Assembly (NCBI RefSeq): GCF_003573695.1
Contig: NC_039364.1
Coordinates: 229,068,784-229,132,783, forward strand
DNA from: Papaver somniferum
Taxonomy: Eukaryota; Streptophyta; Magnoliopsida; Ranunculales; Papaveraceae
DNA length: 64,000 bases
Direction: 5' to 3'
In this document: positions 48,567 through 60,137 of the stretch, in pieces
Position numbering within the stretch: the stretch's first letter is position 1
Layout of the letters: each line of letters opens with the position of its first letter
Notes under the pieces: model-generated
What the model saw: only the letters and a program-made list of their open reading frames with translations
Database searches by the model: none
Told to the model about the DNA's origin: nothing
Made by a program: the position numbers and the translations under genes

Positions 48567-50127
48567 TGATAGACGCATTTATGTGTCTATTTTCATCTCT
48601 TTTGTGTATTTTGTTAGTACCCATTTTTGCTTATTGTGGTGTTTTTATGTTTGTTTAGGTGTTTTTGGAGAAATACCCCTTGTGTAGAAAGAGTTGCTCA
48701 ATAAGTAATGTTTTACACCCCGGAGAAATGCACTGAAAGGCACCCCAGAAATGCACCGGAAACGTCCCAAGAAATGTACCGGAGGATCCCAGAAAAATTA
48801 CTATTTCCACCCAAATTACTATTCGCACCCCAGCACTCTGGATAAGGGGCACCTTCTTCTCAAATTCAAATAAACTTTTTGGCGGGAAAATTGGTTCATC
48901 AACTGGCAGATTTTAAATCGACAAAATGAAGGTGTTGTGTTGCGATTCAATGGCTCAAACTTGGTAGGAAGATGTGATATAGCTTAAGGAACACATTGTG
49001 GGCATCGGATTTGATCGGAATTGGCTGGAAATCCTGGTTTGAGTCACGAGCTCAAAACAGAGCAACGTGTCCTGTAACACGAGTTTGATTGTGTGTTTTC
49101 CATGCATGGAGTGTTTTGGAGGAGTTCGATGACTTTGGAGGCGTGGGGAAGGTTAACTAGAGCGTGCAGGATCAAAGTTTACGTGTGTAGAAGCCAAAAA
49201 TGGAAATTATTGTTAAATATGGGGAGCGAGCAATGACGGGATTAATGGGAGATTATACGGTGTTATGGTCGGATATTTTTGTTCTAAAACACTATAAATA
49301 CAAGGCTAAAGAGTTGAGAAGAGTTAGAGAGTCTGGGGGATAGTTTAGGAGTCGAAAAAAATCAAAAAAAAGAACACGCAGTGAAGAGTTTTCTGCTGGT
49401 GTAAACTGAAGAACGCGAAGAACAAACGCGTAGAAGCAGTCGTTTTACCCAAGCATCTGCGACGCTCAAGTGAGGGACGTATTCAACCAGGAAATGACAC
49501 TTCCCTTTTGTCGCTGTTCTAACAGCTGTTTGTAACGTTTTTATGCGTTGCAAACAGTGTTGTAAACCATTTTTTCTCCATTTTCTCTTGATTGTAAACA
49601 ACTTTTGAGTATCAATGAATCATTTTGAGAGGTTTTTCATCATGAGTAGCTAAATCCAATCCCAGGGGTGACGGAGGAAGCCGTTCTTCCAAAAGTTATG
49701 TGGTAAAATTTATTTAAATTTATTTATGCAACTCTTTTATGATTAATTGCACCGAATAAATATGGAGTAAATGATTTTTATTAATCAATTGTGTTTTCTC
49801 TTGATGGAGTATGCTTAGTAAATTGCTTTTGATACTTCATGCTCGCGATTAACAATGGATGTTTTCAAAATCTAATTTAGGCAATGATTAGAATCACAAT
49901 TCCCTTTGATTGGAGTTATATTGTCTAGAATTGCATGATAAGAATTGTTATTGAATCACATAAATTTTGGTGGATGGTGGAATCCTGACCCCCAGTAAAA
50001 ATTCTCTCCCATATTTTGTTAATATTGTGCATATAATTTTATTTATTTAAATCTAGAAAAAAGTTACCTTCACAAGTTCGAAAAGAACCCAGTTTTCACC
50101 ACTATCTACAACAACATTTGAAAAACA
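48567..50127 (+). repeat. 5' LTR of the outer Gypsy-type element
   Basis: It begins TGATAGACGCATTTATGTGT and ends AAAAACA before a primer site, about 1.56 kb. A TATA box (CTATAAATA) lies at about 49292-49300, with GAGTTGAGAAGAGTTAGAGA following as a plausible transcript start region. It has inserted in the minus-strand Copia element; the preceding five bases are GATTA. The 3' LTR is beyond the right edge. Minus frames inside it are not genes. Confidence 0.7.
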
Positions 50128-50144
50128 TAATTTTTGGCGCCGCC

Positions 50145-50162
50145 GACGCGGACCTGTGCTTA
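50145..50162 (+). other. Primer-binding site of the outer Gypsy element
   Basis: TGGCGCCGCCGACGCGGA starts 17 bases after the LTR end. Its first eight bases match the usual Asp-tRNA-type site of plant Gypsy elements (TGGCGCCG), but the rest differs, so another tRNA may be used. Confidence 0.6.
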
Positions 50163-51206
50163 GGTAGAATTTTTTTAGGTTTATTATTATTTTTTTTCCT
50201 TTTTACGTTTCTTTTTGTCTTTGATTTGCAGGTTCGAAGTGGAGTACTAAGGACCATGGAAGGAAAAGCTTAAAGCGAAAGGAGCGAAAGAGGAATTTTT
50301 TTTTTTGTTTTATATATAGAAAAGAGAGGAAAAAAAAGAGAGATTTTATATATTTTTTTTTAGGTTATTTTTTTTTTTCTTTTGCACTTTACTTTATTTG
50401 GACTTTGGACTTTAAACAATTGGACTTTATTTTTTTTAACCCTACGGAAGGGTATTATTATTAAAAAAAAAAAAATTATTATATAAACTGTGTGCAGGGA
50501 AGGACGACGATTACTATATCGTCTCGGCCCCTCGGGTTCGCACACGGCATAGGAGTCGTGGCCCGAGTCGACGACAACGGTTCATCGCCCGTCTGGTACG
50601 GGAGGTAAGTCCAATCGAAACACCCGCGAATCTCCTGCAAGCGGGTTACTGTCTCCTTAAGGTGATAATTGTTTGAGGACGAACCAGACTGTCTTTATTT
50701 TCCTAGTAAAGGGCAAGGCCTGGCCTAAACAAGATAAGGGTTCGGATTTCATCACCGTTCCCTTCTTGCCCGCCTTAGGAAAACAAAACCTAACGCGAAC
50801 CCAAGCTTAAAATTTGGAATAGAACGAGACCGATAGGGTAACGAGCTTAATAGGAAACTCGTTCGAAAAATATTGGTTGCTCTTTAAGCACACTCCAAAG
50901 TTCATGATGGTTTCTGTGAGTTGAATGCGTGACTGCGCCGCCTTGTGATAGCGGTGAGGCCTTGGGTATCAAAGCTCCACTGAGCTTCCCTCGCCTCAAT
51001 TCAACTTACTTTGACTCGGATTGATTCCAAGGGGTTTGCTCAAATTGCAACGAATTCCCTTTCGAAAGATAGAAGGTCTAGAAACAATCTAAGTGGAGCC
51101 ATCATGCTTTTTGTTTGCTAGAAATCTTTAGGTTTGCTTTGGTGGAGTCGAGTCGGCCTTGTTTGTGATTGTATAGAATCCCTCTGTAGTTTATATTTCT
51201 TCGGTG
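50163..51206 (+). mobile_element. Leader of the outer Gypsy element
   Basis: About 1 kb of untranslated leader. It starts with strongly biased AT-rich and purine-rich sequence, including an A-run at 50464-50475, and becomes GC-richer after 50500. No gene is seen. Confidence 0.55.
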
Positions 51207-51616
51207 ATGAATCCTTTTGAGGAGACGCCACCTGCGATGACGTTGCGAGAATATATGTCTAGAAATTCTCGTTATCAAGAGACTCTTCGGAAATGACTCT
51301 TGGTGAATATATGCGTGGGCAGCGATATATGGATACTCCAACTTTTATTGAGGAATCACCTCTAACGATCTATGAGAAATATTATAAACATAAACCATGT
51401 AGTTTGGAACAAAGATTGAGAATTCTTGAATTTCAAAAATTGTATCATGATGATGAGGATAGTGATGATGAAGAATCTGAAATATGTGGGAATAGTGATC
51501 AGGAATTTGTTACCCCAGTTGAGCCTTATAATGATTATATTATTTCTGGTTCAGATCCTAATAATTTTAAAAATTATTCACCTATTCAAAAGGACGAGGA
51601 TTTGACTAGAGATACC
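51207..51616 (+). pseudogene. Outer Gypsy element ORF, first part (broken by insertion)
   Basis: An ATG at 51207 opens MNPFEETPPAMTLREYMSRN and stops after about 29 codons. A second frame from 51293 (MTLGEYMRGQRYMDTPTFIE) continues as an acidic product (HDDEDSDDEESE) up to the inserted element at 51617. Both segments carry an MTLxEYM motif. They may be duplicated, or one frame shift may separate them. The product resembles the acidic ORF ahead of gag-pol in some Gypsy elements, but I do not recognise it firmly. Confidence 0.5.
51612..51616 (+). other. Target-site duplication ATACC, left copy
   Basis: ATACC immediately precedes the inner 5' LTR and is repeated at 63555-63559 directly after the inner 3' LTR. 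A 5-bp duplication is standard for LTR retrotransposon integration and proves the element's borders. Confidence 0.9.
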
Positions 51617-53554
51617 TGATGAGTGCTAAAAAGTGCATATTTCTATATATTTTTCTTGGCATTTAACTCATCTTTTGTGCATTAATTCTACATTTTATCC
51701 CATATTCTGTATTTTCATTGTTTTCAAGAATAAATATTTTTCTTACTTAATTTTGCATTTTTAGGAAATAAATAAAGTCTGGATGACTTGCGGAGCGGAA
51801 AAGAGCTGAAGAGTGGTGAAAAGCCGGAAGAAATTACGCAAGGAAACCGCGAAGAACGTTGTGCACAAAACCAAGAGGCTAGGAATGGTCTTGAAGAAGA
51901 AGAATTGTCCTTAAAGAAGATATGGGATTGGCATACCCAAGGCCCAAAACCCTTACTCAAACACATCTCCACTATCCAAGCCCGTCTCGGATTTCAGCCG
52001 TCAGATCGAAGCATCTCAGCATCCTACGGTCGCTCCATCATCGCACATAAAACTCCGAATCCCCCGCTTTACATCGCAACGCCCATCTCCATCTTGGGTC
52101 GTCCGTTTTGCTACATCCCTTCATCCGACGGTCGCTCCACGCTTACCTCCGTATCGCCGTTGGATCCACCTACCATCTTCACATCCGACGGATCTCCTCG
52201 CTGCGCATCAACTTCAGATGATTCCGCTCAACACCTTAGCCATCAAACCCATCGACCCAAAACAAACACCCACCTTCTTCTTCCCCAAAACTCACTTCCC
52301 CCAAATTTCTCCTCTTCCCCCGACCATGGAAAACACTGCCATGTCTGCTCCGCCGTCTCCATCTCCACCACGACCACAAGGACACCACCACCATCACCTA
52401 CCTCTTCCCTAGTCGTGTCTGTCTTGTTCTTAGAATTAATTTTTGATGCTACCAAGAAGACAAACATAGCTAGGGTTTCACAGTGGAGAGAAGAAGGAAA
52501 TTGGAGCAACGTTCGAGTAGAGGATTAGCAGAGGAGGAGAAGTACAAGCATGGGTCGAGTCTATTTGCATCAGAGGGTGAGTTAATTTTATCGAAACCCT
52601 AATCCTGCTGATTTGGGGATTTTCAATTTAGGGTTTGTAGAAATTTAGGGTTCTGTAAACTATAAATTGATGTTATGGGTGTTGTAGAAATCATCTCTGG
52701 ACTAGCCAGTAGACATTTTGAAGAAATTCTCTTTACAATTTCAAATTCAGTTCCTTTATCACAGTTGTTTCTTTTTGAATGTTGTGTGTTGTGGTTGAAT
52801 TATTTTGTATGATGAATGCTTGTGTGTGTAACATGTTTAGCATGAGCTAAACTGCATTAGGCTGAGGCTCAGTGAAGCCTTGTGCACTGTCAAATGATAA
52901 GTTGCTAGGATAGTTAACTCCTTGCCCTGTTTTTCTTGAGCATTGGGAAGAGATTAATGCTCATAGTGCCTGTGATTGATTGTTCTGTCAAAAGACAGTC
53001 AATGCTAGGGGCAAATTAGGGAGCAAATTAGTTTTCCTCCCATTCTAGATGTATGCATAGGATTTTCAACTCAACCTAGAAATATGCTGTTTGATTATGA
53101 CACAAGGTGGATCCTAAGCCTTAGCTTAGCCACAAATCCTTTGCAGTCACTTAAATTCAGTTCTATTTTGCTCCTTGTTCAGTTTATCTCCTTGCCTGTT
53201 TTGCCTGTTTTTCTTGCATTTTGAAGTTGTTGTGCACTGAAATCAGTGCACAAACTCCCCCTGCCCTTGGCTTACAGCCTTGGTTCCCTGCTTTTGTTAT
53301 TTCACATCCTATGCCATTTAATCTTTGCTATGCTGCCTTCTTGTGTTAATTGCTTTGCTTTGCTAACTGTTTTAGTGCTATTCACTGCCTTCATCCATCA
53401 CTGGTCACTGCCATAGTGCCTTGTCTCCATTGCTAGCTTAGGAAAACTTCTTGTATGCTCCCACTCCCTGTGGAAAAACCCCTACTCATCCCTATACTAT
53501 AAAACTTGGCCTTGTATACTTGCAAGTTTTGTGTGCAACCCCATTTTCACACCA
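51617..53554 (+). repeat. 5' LTR of the Athila-like element
   Basis: The LTR is 1,938 bp, TGATGAGTGC to TTCACACCA. It differs from the 3' LTR by about 20 substitutions and a few short indels by my reading, near 1 percent. A TATA-like ACTATAAAAC lies at 53497-53506, late in the LTR. A 246-codon frame (51788-52528) is open here, and its counterpart in the 3' LTR is also open over 201 codons. Confidence 0.95.
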
Positions 53555-53560
53555 AGTTTT

Positions 53561-53578
53561 TGGCGCCGCTGCCGGGGA
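53561..53578 (+). other. Primer-binding site (Asp tRNA)
   Basis: TGGCGCCGCTGCCGGGGA, six bases after the LTR end, matches the 3' end of plant Asp tRNA (TGGCGCCGTTGCCGGGGA) at 17 of 18 positions. It primes minus-strand DNA synthesis. Confidence 0.9.
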
Positions 53579-53752
53579 GTGGTGCTGACATCTGCTGATT
53601 TCCTTTGCTGTCTTTCATCTACCATTGCATCTCTGTCAAGATCATTGCATGCCATTCATTCCTGCCCTGCAATCATTGCACAAGATCATTGCAGAGTTGT
53701 CTGATATCATTGCACTCTTGTTCACTTGCAGGTGCCACTGAGTTGCTGCTGC

Positions 53753-53784
<32 letters not shown>

Positions 53785-54541
53785 GTGAACCAAGCCTGCT
53801 GCTGCCAAGCCAAAGCAACTGGGCTGCCAACTGAAGCTGCGGCTCTGCCTTATGCTGTGGGCTTGTACTTCTCGAACTGGGCTTCACCAACTTGAACTGG
53901 GCTTGCCAAGTGCTGCTGGGCTCTGCCTTCTTTTGTTGCTGGGCTCGTGGTCTTCTGTGAGCTGGGCTTCGTTGCTGCTGCTGCTGGGCTCTGTTCCACC
54001 TGTTGTTGCTGGGCTTGAGCGTGAGCTGCTTAGGACGATCCTAAAGCCCAACTGGGCTGTGCAACTAAAAGGGGACCAAAAGCCTATTTTTGGGCTTCCC
54101 TCCAAAAATCAAGTAAGCCTAACCCATGAGTTAACCCACTTGGGCCTCATTTAAATTCAAATTCGGGCTTGTAATAATTAATTTAATTATTTAGTTGGGA
54201 TTGTAATAATTTTTATTTTTCCTTTATTTTCTTTTTTTTTTCTTTGGGACTGTAATTATTTTTTGTCTTTATTTTTCTTTTATTTTTTTTTTTTTCTTTC
54301 ATTTTCTTTTATGGGCTTGTCTTAATTATTATTATTGTTTTTATTTTCTTTTATGGGTTGTGCTAATTTATGCTAGGTTTAGTTCAAAAACTTTTCCAAA
54401 GCCCAATTTTAAACCAAAAAAAACCAAAATCCCTTGTTAGTCCAACACCCATTCAAAACCAAATCTTCGTAACCCTTGTGGGCCAAATTGTTTCCGATTG
54501 CTCTGTCTGACCAACATGTTAGTTGAGGTACCTACAAGGAC
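53579..54541 (+). mobile_element. Leader of the Athila-like element, with CTG-rich tract
   Basis: A spacer of about 960 bases. Bases 53740-53795 are a (GCTGTT/GCTGCT)n tract, and the motif GCTGGGCT recurs up to about 54050. A T-rich low-complexity stretch covers 54180-54370. The CTG repeats create poly-leucine or serine/alanine frames on both strands (53605-53895, 53642-53890) that are not genes. Confidence 0.7.
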
Positions 54542-55777
54542 ATGATTGTGACCTATAGAGACCAAACAAACAGACTTGTTAGAATTAATCAAGACGAACC
54601 TATCGAAATTCTAAGTTCTGAGGGAGACAGTCCAGATCAACCAGAAACAATGGGAGAACCCCGTACCCTCAAGGATTATATGTACCCAACTAGAGCCAGT
54701 CAACCTTCTTGTATTGTGCTACCCGAGGCTAATGGCCATTATGAGCTGAAATCAAGCACAATACAGATGCTTCCTATTTTTAGAGGTGTTGAGAATGAAA
54801 ACCCGTACCACCACGTGAGAGAATTCGAGGAAATTTGTGGAACTCTGCGTTTCACTCAAATGTCCGACGAAACCCTAAAGTTAAGGCTCTTTCCTTTCTC
54901 CCTGAAAGATAAGGCAAAGGCCTGGCTTTATGCTTTACAGCCTCAATCCATCATGACATGGGATGACCTCATAAAGGAGTTTTTCAAAAAGTTTTTCCCG
55001 AATCACAAGACTGCGACAATTCGTCAAAGTCTGAATAGCTTTGTGCAATTAGAGGGTGAGACCTTAGCTAGATACCTGGAGAGATTCAATGAATTATTGC
55101 TCCAATGTCCCCATCATGGTTTTGAAAAATGGAGACTTGTGCAAATTTTGTATGAAGGTCTAGATGTGTCCACCCGAACAACGGTTGAGTCGATGTGTAA
55201 TGGTCTATTCGTAGACAAAACTGCTGATGCGTCTTGGGACTTCTTGATTGAAGTAGCTGGGAAAGCCATCCGTGAACCCAGAAAGACTACATCCGAAGCT
55301 AAGGCTTTTAGGATTGAAGCAGATTTCGAGGGAAGAGCAAACATGGCATCAATAGTTAGGAGATTAGAAGAGTTAGAACTACATAAAAATTCAAAACCTT
55401 CCACCACTACTCTCCGAGAACATGTCGCTTCGTCTGTATGTGCCGCTTGTAACGATCCCAACCATCAATTCCAAAATTGCCCCGATTTGCTTGCAGTCCA
55501 GGAATCTAGGCTTGAACAGGCACATGCCATGTTTCAAAAACAAGAGCATAACCCCTATTCACAGACCTACAATCCAGGATGGAGAAACCACCCTAACTTT
55601 TCATGGTCCAAAGGACCCACTCAGGGAGGACCATCTCAACCCAATCAGAGCTATCAAAACAATCAGGGATCTCAGAACAATCAAGGTTATCAATATCCTA
55701 GGAACCCTCAACAACAATCAAACTCTCAACAACAATCATATCCTCAACACAATACCGACAAGAGATTATCCACCTAG
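54542..55777 (+). CDS. Gag of the Athila-like element
   Basis: A 411-codon frame. After a leader of about 35 residues, TLKDYMYPTRASQPSCIVLP opens the retrotransposon gag domain. ENPYHHVREFEEICG, LRLFPFSLKDKAKAWLYAL and QCPHHGFEKWRLVQILYEGL follow, all typical of Athila/Tat gag. A cysteine-rich piece, CAACNDPNHQFQNCPDL (about residues 300-316), is a zinc-knuckle relative (CX2CX4HX4C). A glutamine- and asparagine-rich tail follows. The frame stops at 55777 inside that tail, probably from an indel. The product would coat element RNA in particles. Confidence 0.88.
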   Translation: MIVTYRDQTNRLVRINQDEPIEILSSEGDSPDQPETMGEPRTLKDYMYPTRASQPSCIVLPEANGHYELKSSTIQMLPIFRGVENENPYHHVREFEEICGTLRFTQMSDETLKLRLFPFSLKDKAKAWLYALQPQSIMTWDDLIKEFFKKFFPNHKTATIRQSLNSFVQLEGETLARYLERFNELLLQCPHHGFEKWRLVQILYEGLDVSTRTTVESMCNGLFVDKTADASWDFLIEVAGKAIREPRKTTSEAKAFRIEADFEGRANMASIVRRLEELELHKNSKPSTTTLREHVASSVCAACNDPNHQFQNCPDLLAVQESRLEQAHAMFQKQEHNPYSQTYNPGWRNHPNFSWSKGPTQGGPSQPNQSYQNNQGSQNNQGYQYPRNPQQQSNSQQQSYPQHNTDKRLST

Positions 55778-57138
55778 AGGAGATGTCCAGAGTCTGTGCA
55801 AGGTCAGAAAAATTGATCAAAAGATGGTCAAATCTGTGATTCCATAGTGAGAGAGAAAAGGGTAACTTCCTAGCCAACCCCAACAAAATCCAAAGAGGAT
55901 ATTTCAAACAGGCACAACATCCTGCACTGAAACCTCACCCGATCAAGTCCATGCCATTACCACCCTCCGAAGTGGTAAATCATCGAGAACAACGTGGGCG
56001 AACCTAATGAATCTGATACAAATTCCACGCTGTCTCCACAACCCCAGAAAACCAAAGAATCTGAGCAAGTTGGAAAGCCTGACAATTCTACTGCTGTGAA
56101 TGTCCCTTTGCCAACTCATTCTCCTGTTGCCCCATTTCCTCAAAGATTGATCTATCAACAGAAAAGTACCCATTATAATGAGATGTTAGATCTGTTCAAG
56201 AGAGTCAACATCAACATTCCTTTTCTTGAAGCAATTAGGCAAATCCCGCATATGCTAAATTCCTCAAAGACTTGTGTACTCAAAAGCGCAAGCTTAATGT
56301 GCACAAACGTGCTTTCTTAGCTGAACAGGTGAGTTCCATCATTCTGAACAAAACTCCACCCAAGTTTAGGGATCCAGGATGTCCAACAATTTCTTGCACT
56401 ATAGGAGAACACACGGTCAATAAAGCGTTATTAGACCTAGGTGCAAGTGTTAACCTTCTGCCATATTCTGTTTATGAGCAGTTAGGTCTTGGGGAGTTGA
56501 AGCCAACATCTATCACTCTACAACTGGCAGACCGATCTGTCAAGATTCCTCGTGGAGTGGTCGAAGACGTTTTGATCAAGGTTGACAAATTCTATTTTCC
56601 CGTAGACTTCATTGTCTTAGACACTCAACCTGTACAAAACCCAGACTGTCACATTCCTGTCATCTTAGGACGTCCTTTCTTGGCTACGTCCAACGCATCA
56701 TTAATTGTCGTAATGGAGTGTTGAAACTGTCTTTTGGCAACATGACGGTAGAATTGAATGTGTTCGATATTAGTCAACAACCTGTGAATCTTGATGATGA
56801 TGATGTGCATGAAGTTAATATGATTGAAGGATTAATACAAGATTCGTTGACTAACATTCTATCCGTCGACCCCTTTCAAGCATGTATGGAGAACTTTAAC
56901 TCAGATTCCTATGATGATGCATACTGTAGTGACGTCCTATCTCTGCTCGAATCTGTACCTCAAATGGACGTCACTGAAAAGGAAATATGAAGTGGAACCA
57001 CCCTTACTCTCTGATTCCAAGCTCATTCCATCCATTGTTGAGCCACCCAAGCTTGAATTGAAAACATTGCCTAGTACGTTGAAGTACGCATTCCTAGGTT
57101 CTTCTGATACTTACCTGTCATTATTTCATCATGTTTAG
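55778..57138 (+). pseudogene. Protease region of gag-pol, frameshifted
   Basis: The retropepsin-like enzyme matures gag-pol. A plus frame (55994-56320) carries PFPQRLIYQQKSTHYNEM and NINIPFLEAI, the usual lead-in of Athila-type pol. The frame then shifts near 56250. The frame 56272-56724 has ALLDLGASVNLLPYSVYEQL, with DLGA in place of the viral DTGA/DSGA (common in plant Gypsy), and VILGRPFLATS. Further shifts near 56697 and 56985 break the linker, which is acidic (DDDDVHEVN). A last frame (56911-57138) ends before RT. No single polypeptide is possible as read. Confidence 0.8.
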
Positions 57139-58660
57139 ACACGGAACAGGAAAGTAAGCTTTTAGAAGTACTTAAGGAACACAAAGAGGCCTTAGGATGG
57201 ACCATCTCAGACCTCAAAGGAATAAGCCCCACCATTTGCATGCACCACATTAATCTCGAAGAGAATGCCAAACCATCTAGGGAAATGCAAAGGAGACTTA
57301 ATCCTAACATGAGAGATGTAGTCAAAGGAGAAATCCTGAAACTACTTGATGCGGGTATCATATACCCAATACCAGATAGTAAATGGGTTAGTCCCATTCA
57401 AGTTGTGCCTAAGAAGTCAGGCATTACTGTAGTTCAGAACGACAAGAATGAGTTAGTCCCCACGTACAACCACAGGATGGCGAGTATGTATCGACTACAG
57501 AAAGTTGAACACAGTAACTAGGAAGGATCACTTCCCGCTCCCTTTCATAGACCAAATGCTAGAACGTGTGTCTGGACACAGTCACTACTGTTTTCTAGAT
57601 GGCTTTTCCGGTTATAACCAAATTCACATTGCACCAGAAGATCAGGAAAAAACTACGTTCACGTGTCCCTTTGGGACATTTGCTTATAGACGCATGCCCT
57701 TTGGGTTGTGTAATGCACCTGCTACTTTTCAGCGATGCATGATGAGCATTTTTTGACATGATAGATAGTTTTCTCGAGATCTTCATGGATGATTTCTCCG
57801 TGTTCGGTTCTTCGTTTGATAAATGTTTAAGACATCTTACCCTTGTGCTGTCCAGATGTAAGAAAAGGAACCTTGTTCTAAATTGGGAAAAGTGCCATTT
57901 TATGGTGAATTCAGGAATAGTTCTAGGACACATCATCTCGGAAAAAGGCATTGAAGTAGATAAAGCTAAAGTAGACCTCATCCGACATTTACCAAAACCC
58001 CGCTCTGTGAGGGAAATTCGATCATTTTTAGGTCATGCTGGTTTTTACCGGCGATTCATCAAAGACTTTAGCAAAATCTCAAGACCTCTGTGTAGTCTAC
58101 TCGCCAAAGATGTTACCTTCAATTTCGATGATGCTTGTGTGAAAGCTTGGGAGGAATTAAAAACTCTTCTCACCGCCGCTCCTATAGTCCGACCACCCAA
58201 CTGGGAACTACCGTTTGAACTCATGTGTGATGCCTCTGATTATGCTGTTGGTGCTGTTTTAGGACAGCGTGTTGATAGACTACCATACGTGATATACTAC
58301 GCTAGCAAAACCCTTAATGATACTCAACTCAATTACACAACTACCGAGAAGGAATTGCTTGCTGTCGTTTTCGCATTAGACAAGTTTAGATCTTATCTCA
58401 TAGGATCTAAGATCATCATATACACTGACCATGCGGCTTTGAAGTATCTTCTTTCCAAGAAGGATGCTAAAGCTCGCCTTATTCGATGGATACTCTTATT
58501 ACAGGAATTCGATCTCGAAATCCGTGATAAGAAAGGTTGTGAGAATGTGGTTGCTGATCATTTGTCTAGATTAACCATTGAGTCTATTGATGAGTCCATG
58601 CTAATCAGAGAATCATTTCCTGATGAGCAATTGATGTCTGTATCAGACCTCCTTGGTTTG
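57139..58660 (+). pseudogene. Reverse transcriptase and RNase H, frameshifted
   Basis: This region turns element RNA into DNA. The frame 57240-57521 has the RT start SPIQVVPKKSGITVV. After a shift near 57480, frame 57505-57756 has FLDGFSGYNQIHIAPEDQEK and FGTFAYRRMPFGLCNAPATF. After another shift near 57750, frame 57758-58837 has the catalytic FMDDF box. [19 protein letters not shown] and [16 protein letters not shown] then lead to RNase [38 protein letters not shown] and [17 protein letters not shown]. Catalytic acidic residues are visible in each piece. The frame leaves the integrase frame near 58655. Confidence 0.88.
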
Positions 58661-59945
58661 CCGACATCGTTAACTACCTTGCTACAGGTAGGATGCCCTC
58701 ACATTGGTCGAGACAAGACCGCTATAAGTTCTTGGCTGAAGTTAAACATTTCCTTTGGGATGACCCATATTTGTTTAAGTACTGCCCGGACCAAATCATT
58801 AGGAGATGTGTCCCCAACACTGAACAGAAAGATGTGATATCTTTCTGTCATGACCAAGCATGTGGAGGCCATTTCAGTGCCAAGAAAACCGCTGCAAAGA
58901 TCTTGCAGTGTGGATTCTATTGGCCATCATTGTTCAAGGATTGCCATGATTATTGTGTTGCTTGTGAACGCTGTCAAAAGCTAGGAAGCATTTCGAGGAG
59001 AAACATGATGCCATTGAACCCCATTTTGATTGTGGAGATTTTTGATGTTTGGGGGATCGACTTCATGGGTCCATTCCCTATTTCTGACGGTAGATTGTAC
59101 ATCCTAGTCGCAGTTGATTACGTTTCTAAGTGGGTAGAAGCCATAGCAACCAGAACAAATGACCACAAGGTGGTACTTTCATTTCTAAAGGAAAACATAT
59201 TTGCACGTTTTGGTACCCCTAGAGCTATCATCAGTGACGGCGGTTCACATTTTCGTAACAAGTACTTTGAGTCTTTAGTACGCAAGTATGGCATAACTCA
59301 CAAGGTTGCTACTCCGTACCACCCTCAGACGAGTGGACAAGTAGAAGTTTCTAATAGGGAAATTAAGCACATTCTCGAGAAGACAGTTAACCCGTCTAGG
59401 AAAGATTGGTCATTAAGATTGAATGATGCTTTGTGGGCCTATAGAACAGCTTATAAGACACCAATTGGCATGTCCCCCTATCGTCTAGTGTATGGAAAGC
59501 CGTGCCATCTACCTGTGGAATTAGAACATCGTGCCTACTGGGCAATCAAAGAGCTGAACTTCTCTCTGGACGAAGCTGGAATTCAAAGGAAACTTCAACT
59601 CAACGAGTTGGAAGAATTGAGAAATGAGGCTTATGATAGTGCCAAGTTATATAAGCAGAAGATGAAGATGTTTCATGATAAGCGTATTCTGCGCAAATCC
59701 TTCACTCCTGGTCAGAAAGTTTGCTGTATGACTCCCGGTTACATCTTTTTCCGGGAAAACTGCGTTCCAGATGGAAGGGTCCGTTCCTAGTACGCACAGT
59801 TTTCCCTCATGGAGCTGTGGAGCTAGAAGATGTCTCCAACAAGAACATTTTCAAAGTCAACGGGCAGAGATTGAAGCCATTCCTTGAACCATTCCCACCC
59901 GACATTGAAACAACCAACCTGGAGGACCCGGTCTATGTGGACTAA
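58661..59945 (+). pseudogene. Integrase, one frameshift near the C-terminus
   Basis: Integrase inserts the DNA copy. The frame 58693-59790 (365 codons) has the zinc-binding HHCC part: [20 protein letters not shown], then [12 protein letters not shown]. The core has DDE residues in [24 protein letters not shown] and [16 protein letters not shown] shift near 59720 moves the C-terminal part to frame 59721-59945, with [20 protein letters not shown] and [17 protein letters not shown]. There is no chromodomain; the short basic C-terminal domain fits the Athila branch. The coding region ends at 59945. Confidence 0.88.
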
Positions 59946-59977
59946 ACTGGTCCACTCTTTCCCTAAATAACCAAAAA

Positions 59978-60137
59978 GTTTTCCAAATGTTTCCCTAAAA
60001 ACCAAAATTTTTCTTTTTCCCATCAAAACCAAATGTTTTTCTCCCATAAAAACCAAAGTTTTCCAAATGTTTCCCTAAAAACCAAAATTTTTCTTTTTCC
60101 CATCAAAACCAAATGTCTCCCGACAAAACCAAATTTT
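59978..60137 (+). repeat. 80-bp tandem duplication
   Basis: The unit starting GTTTTCCAAATGTTTCCCTA at 59978 is repeated from 60058, nearly identical for about 60 bases (through CATCAAAACCAAATGT) before diverging. It lies just after the integrase stop. Confidence 0.8.

Noticed and set aside
52218..52509. Overlapping plus and minus frames in the LTR (64 and 88 codons)
   Set aside because: Shadows of the longer biased frame at 51788-52528, without independent support.
53605..54154. Leucine- and alanine-rich frames on both strands
   Set aside because: They come from the CTG-rich repeat in the retrotransposon leader.
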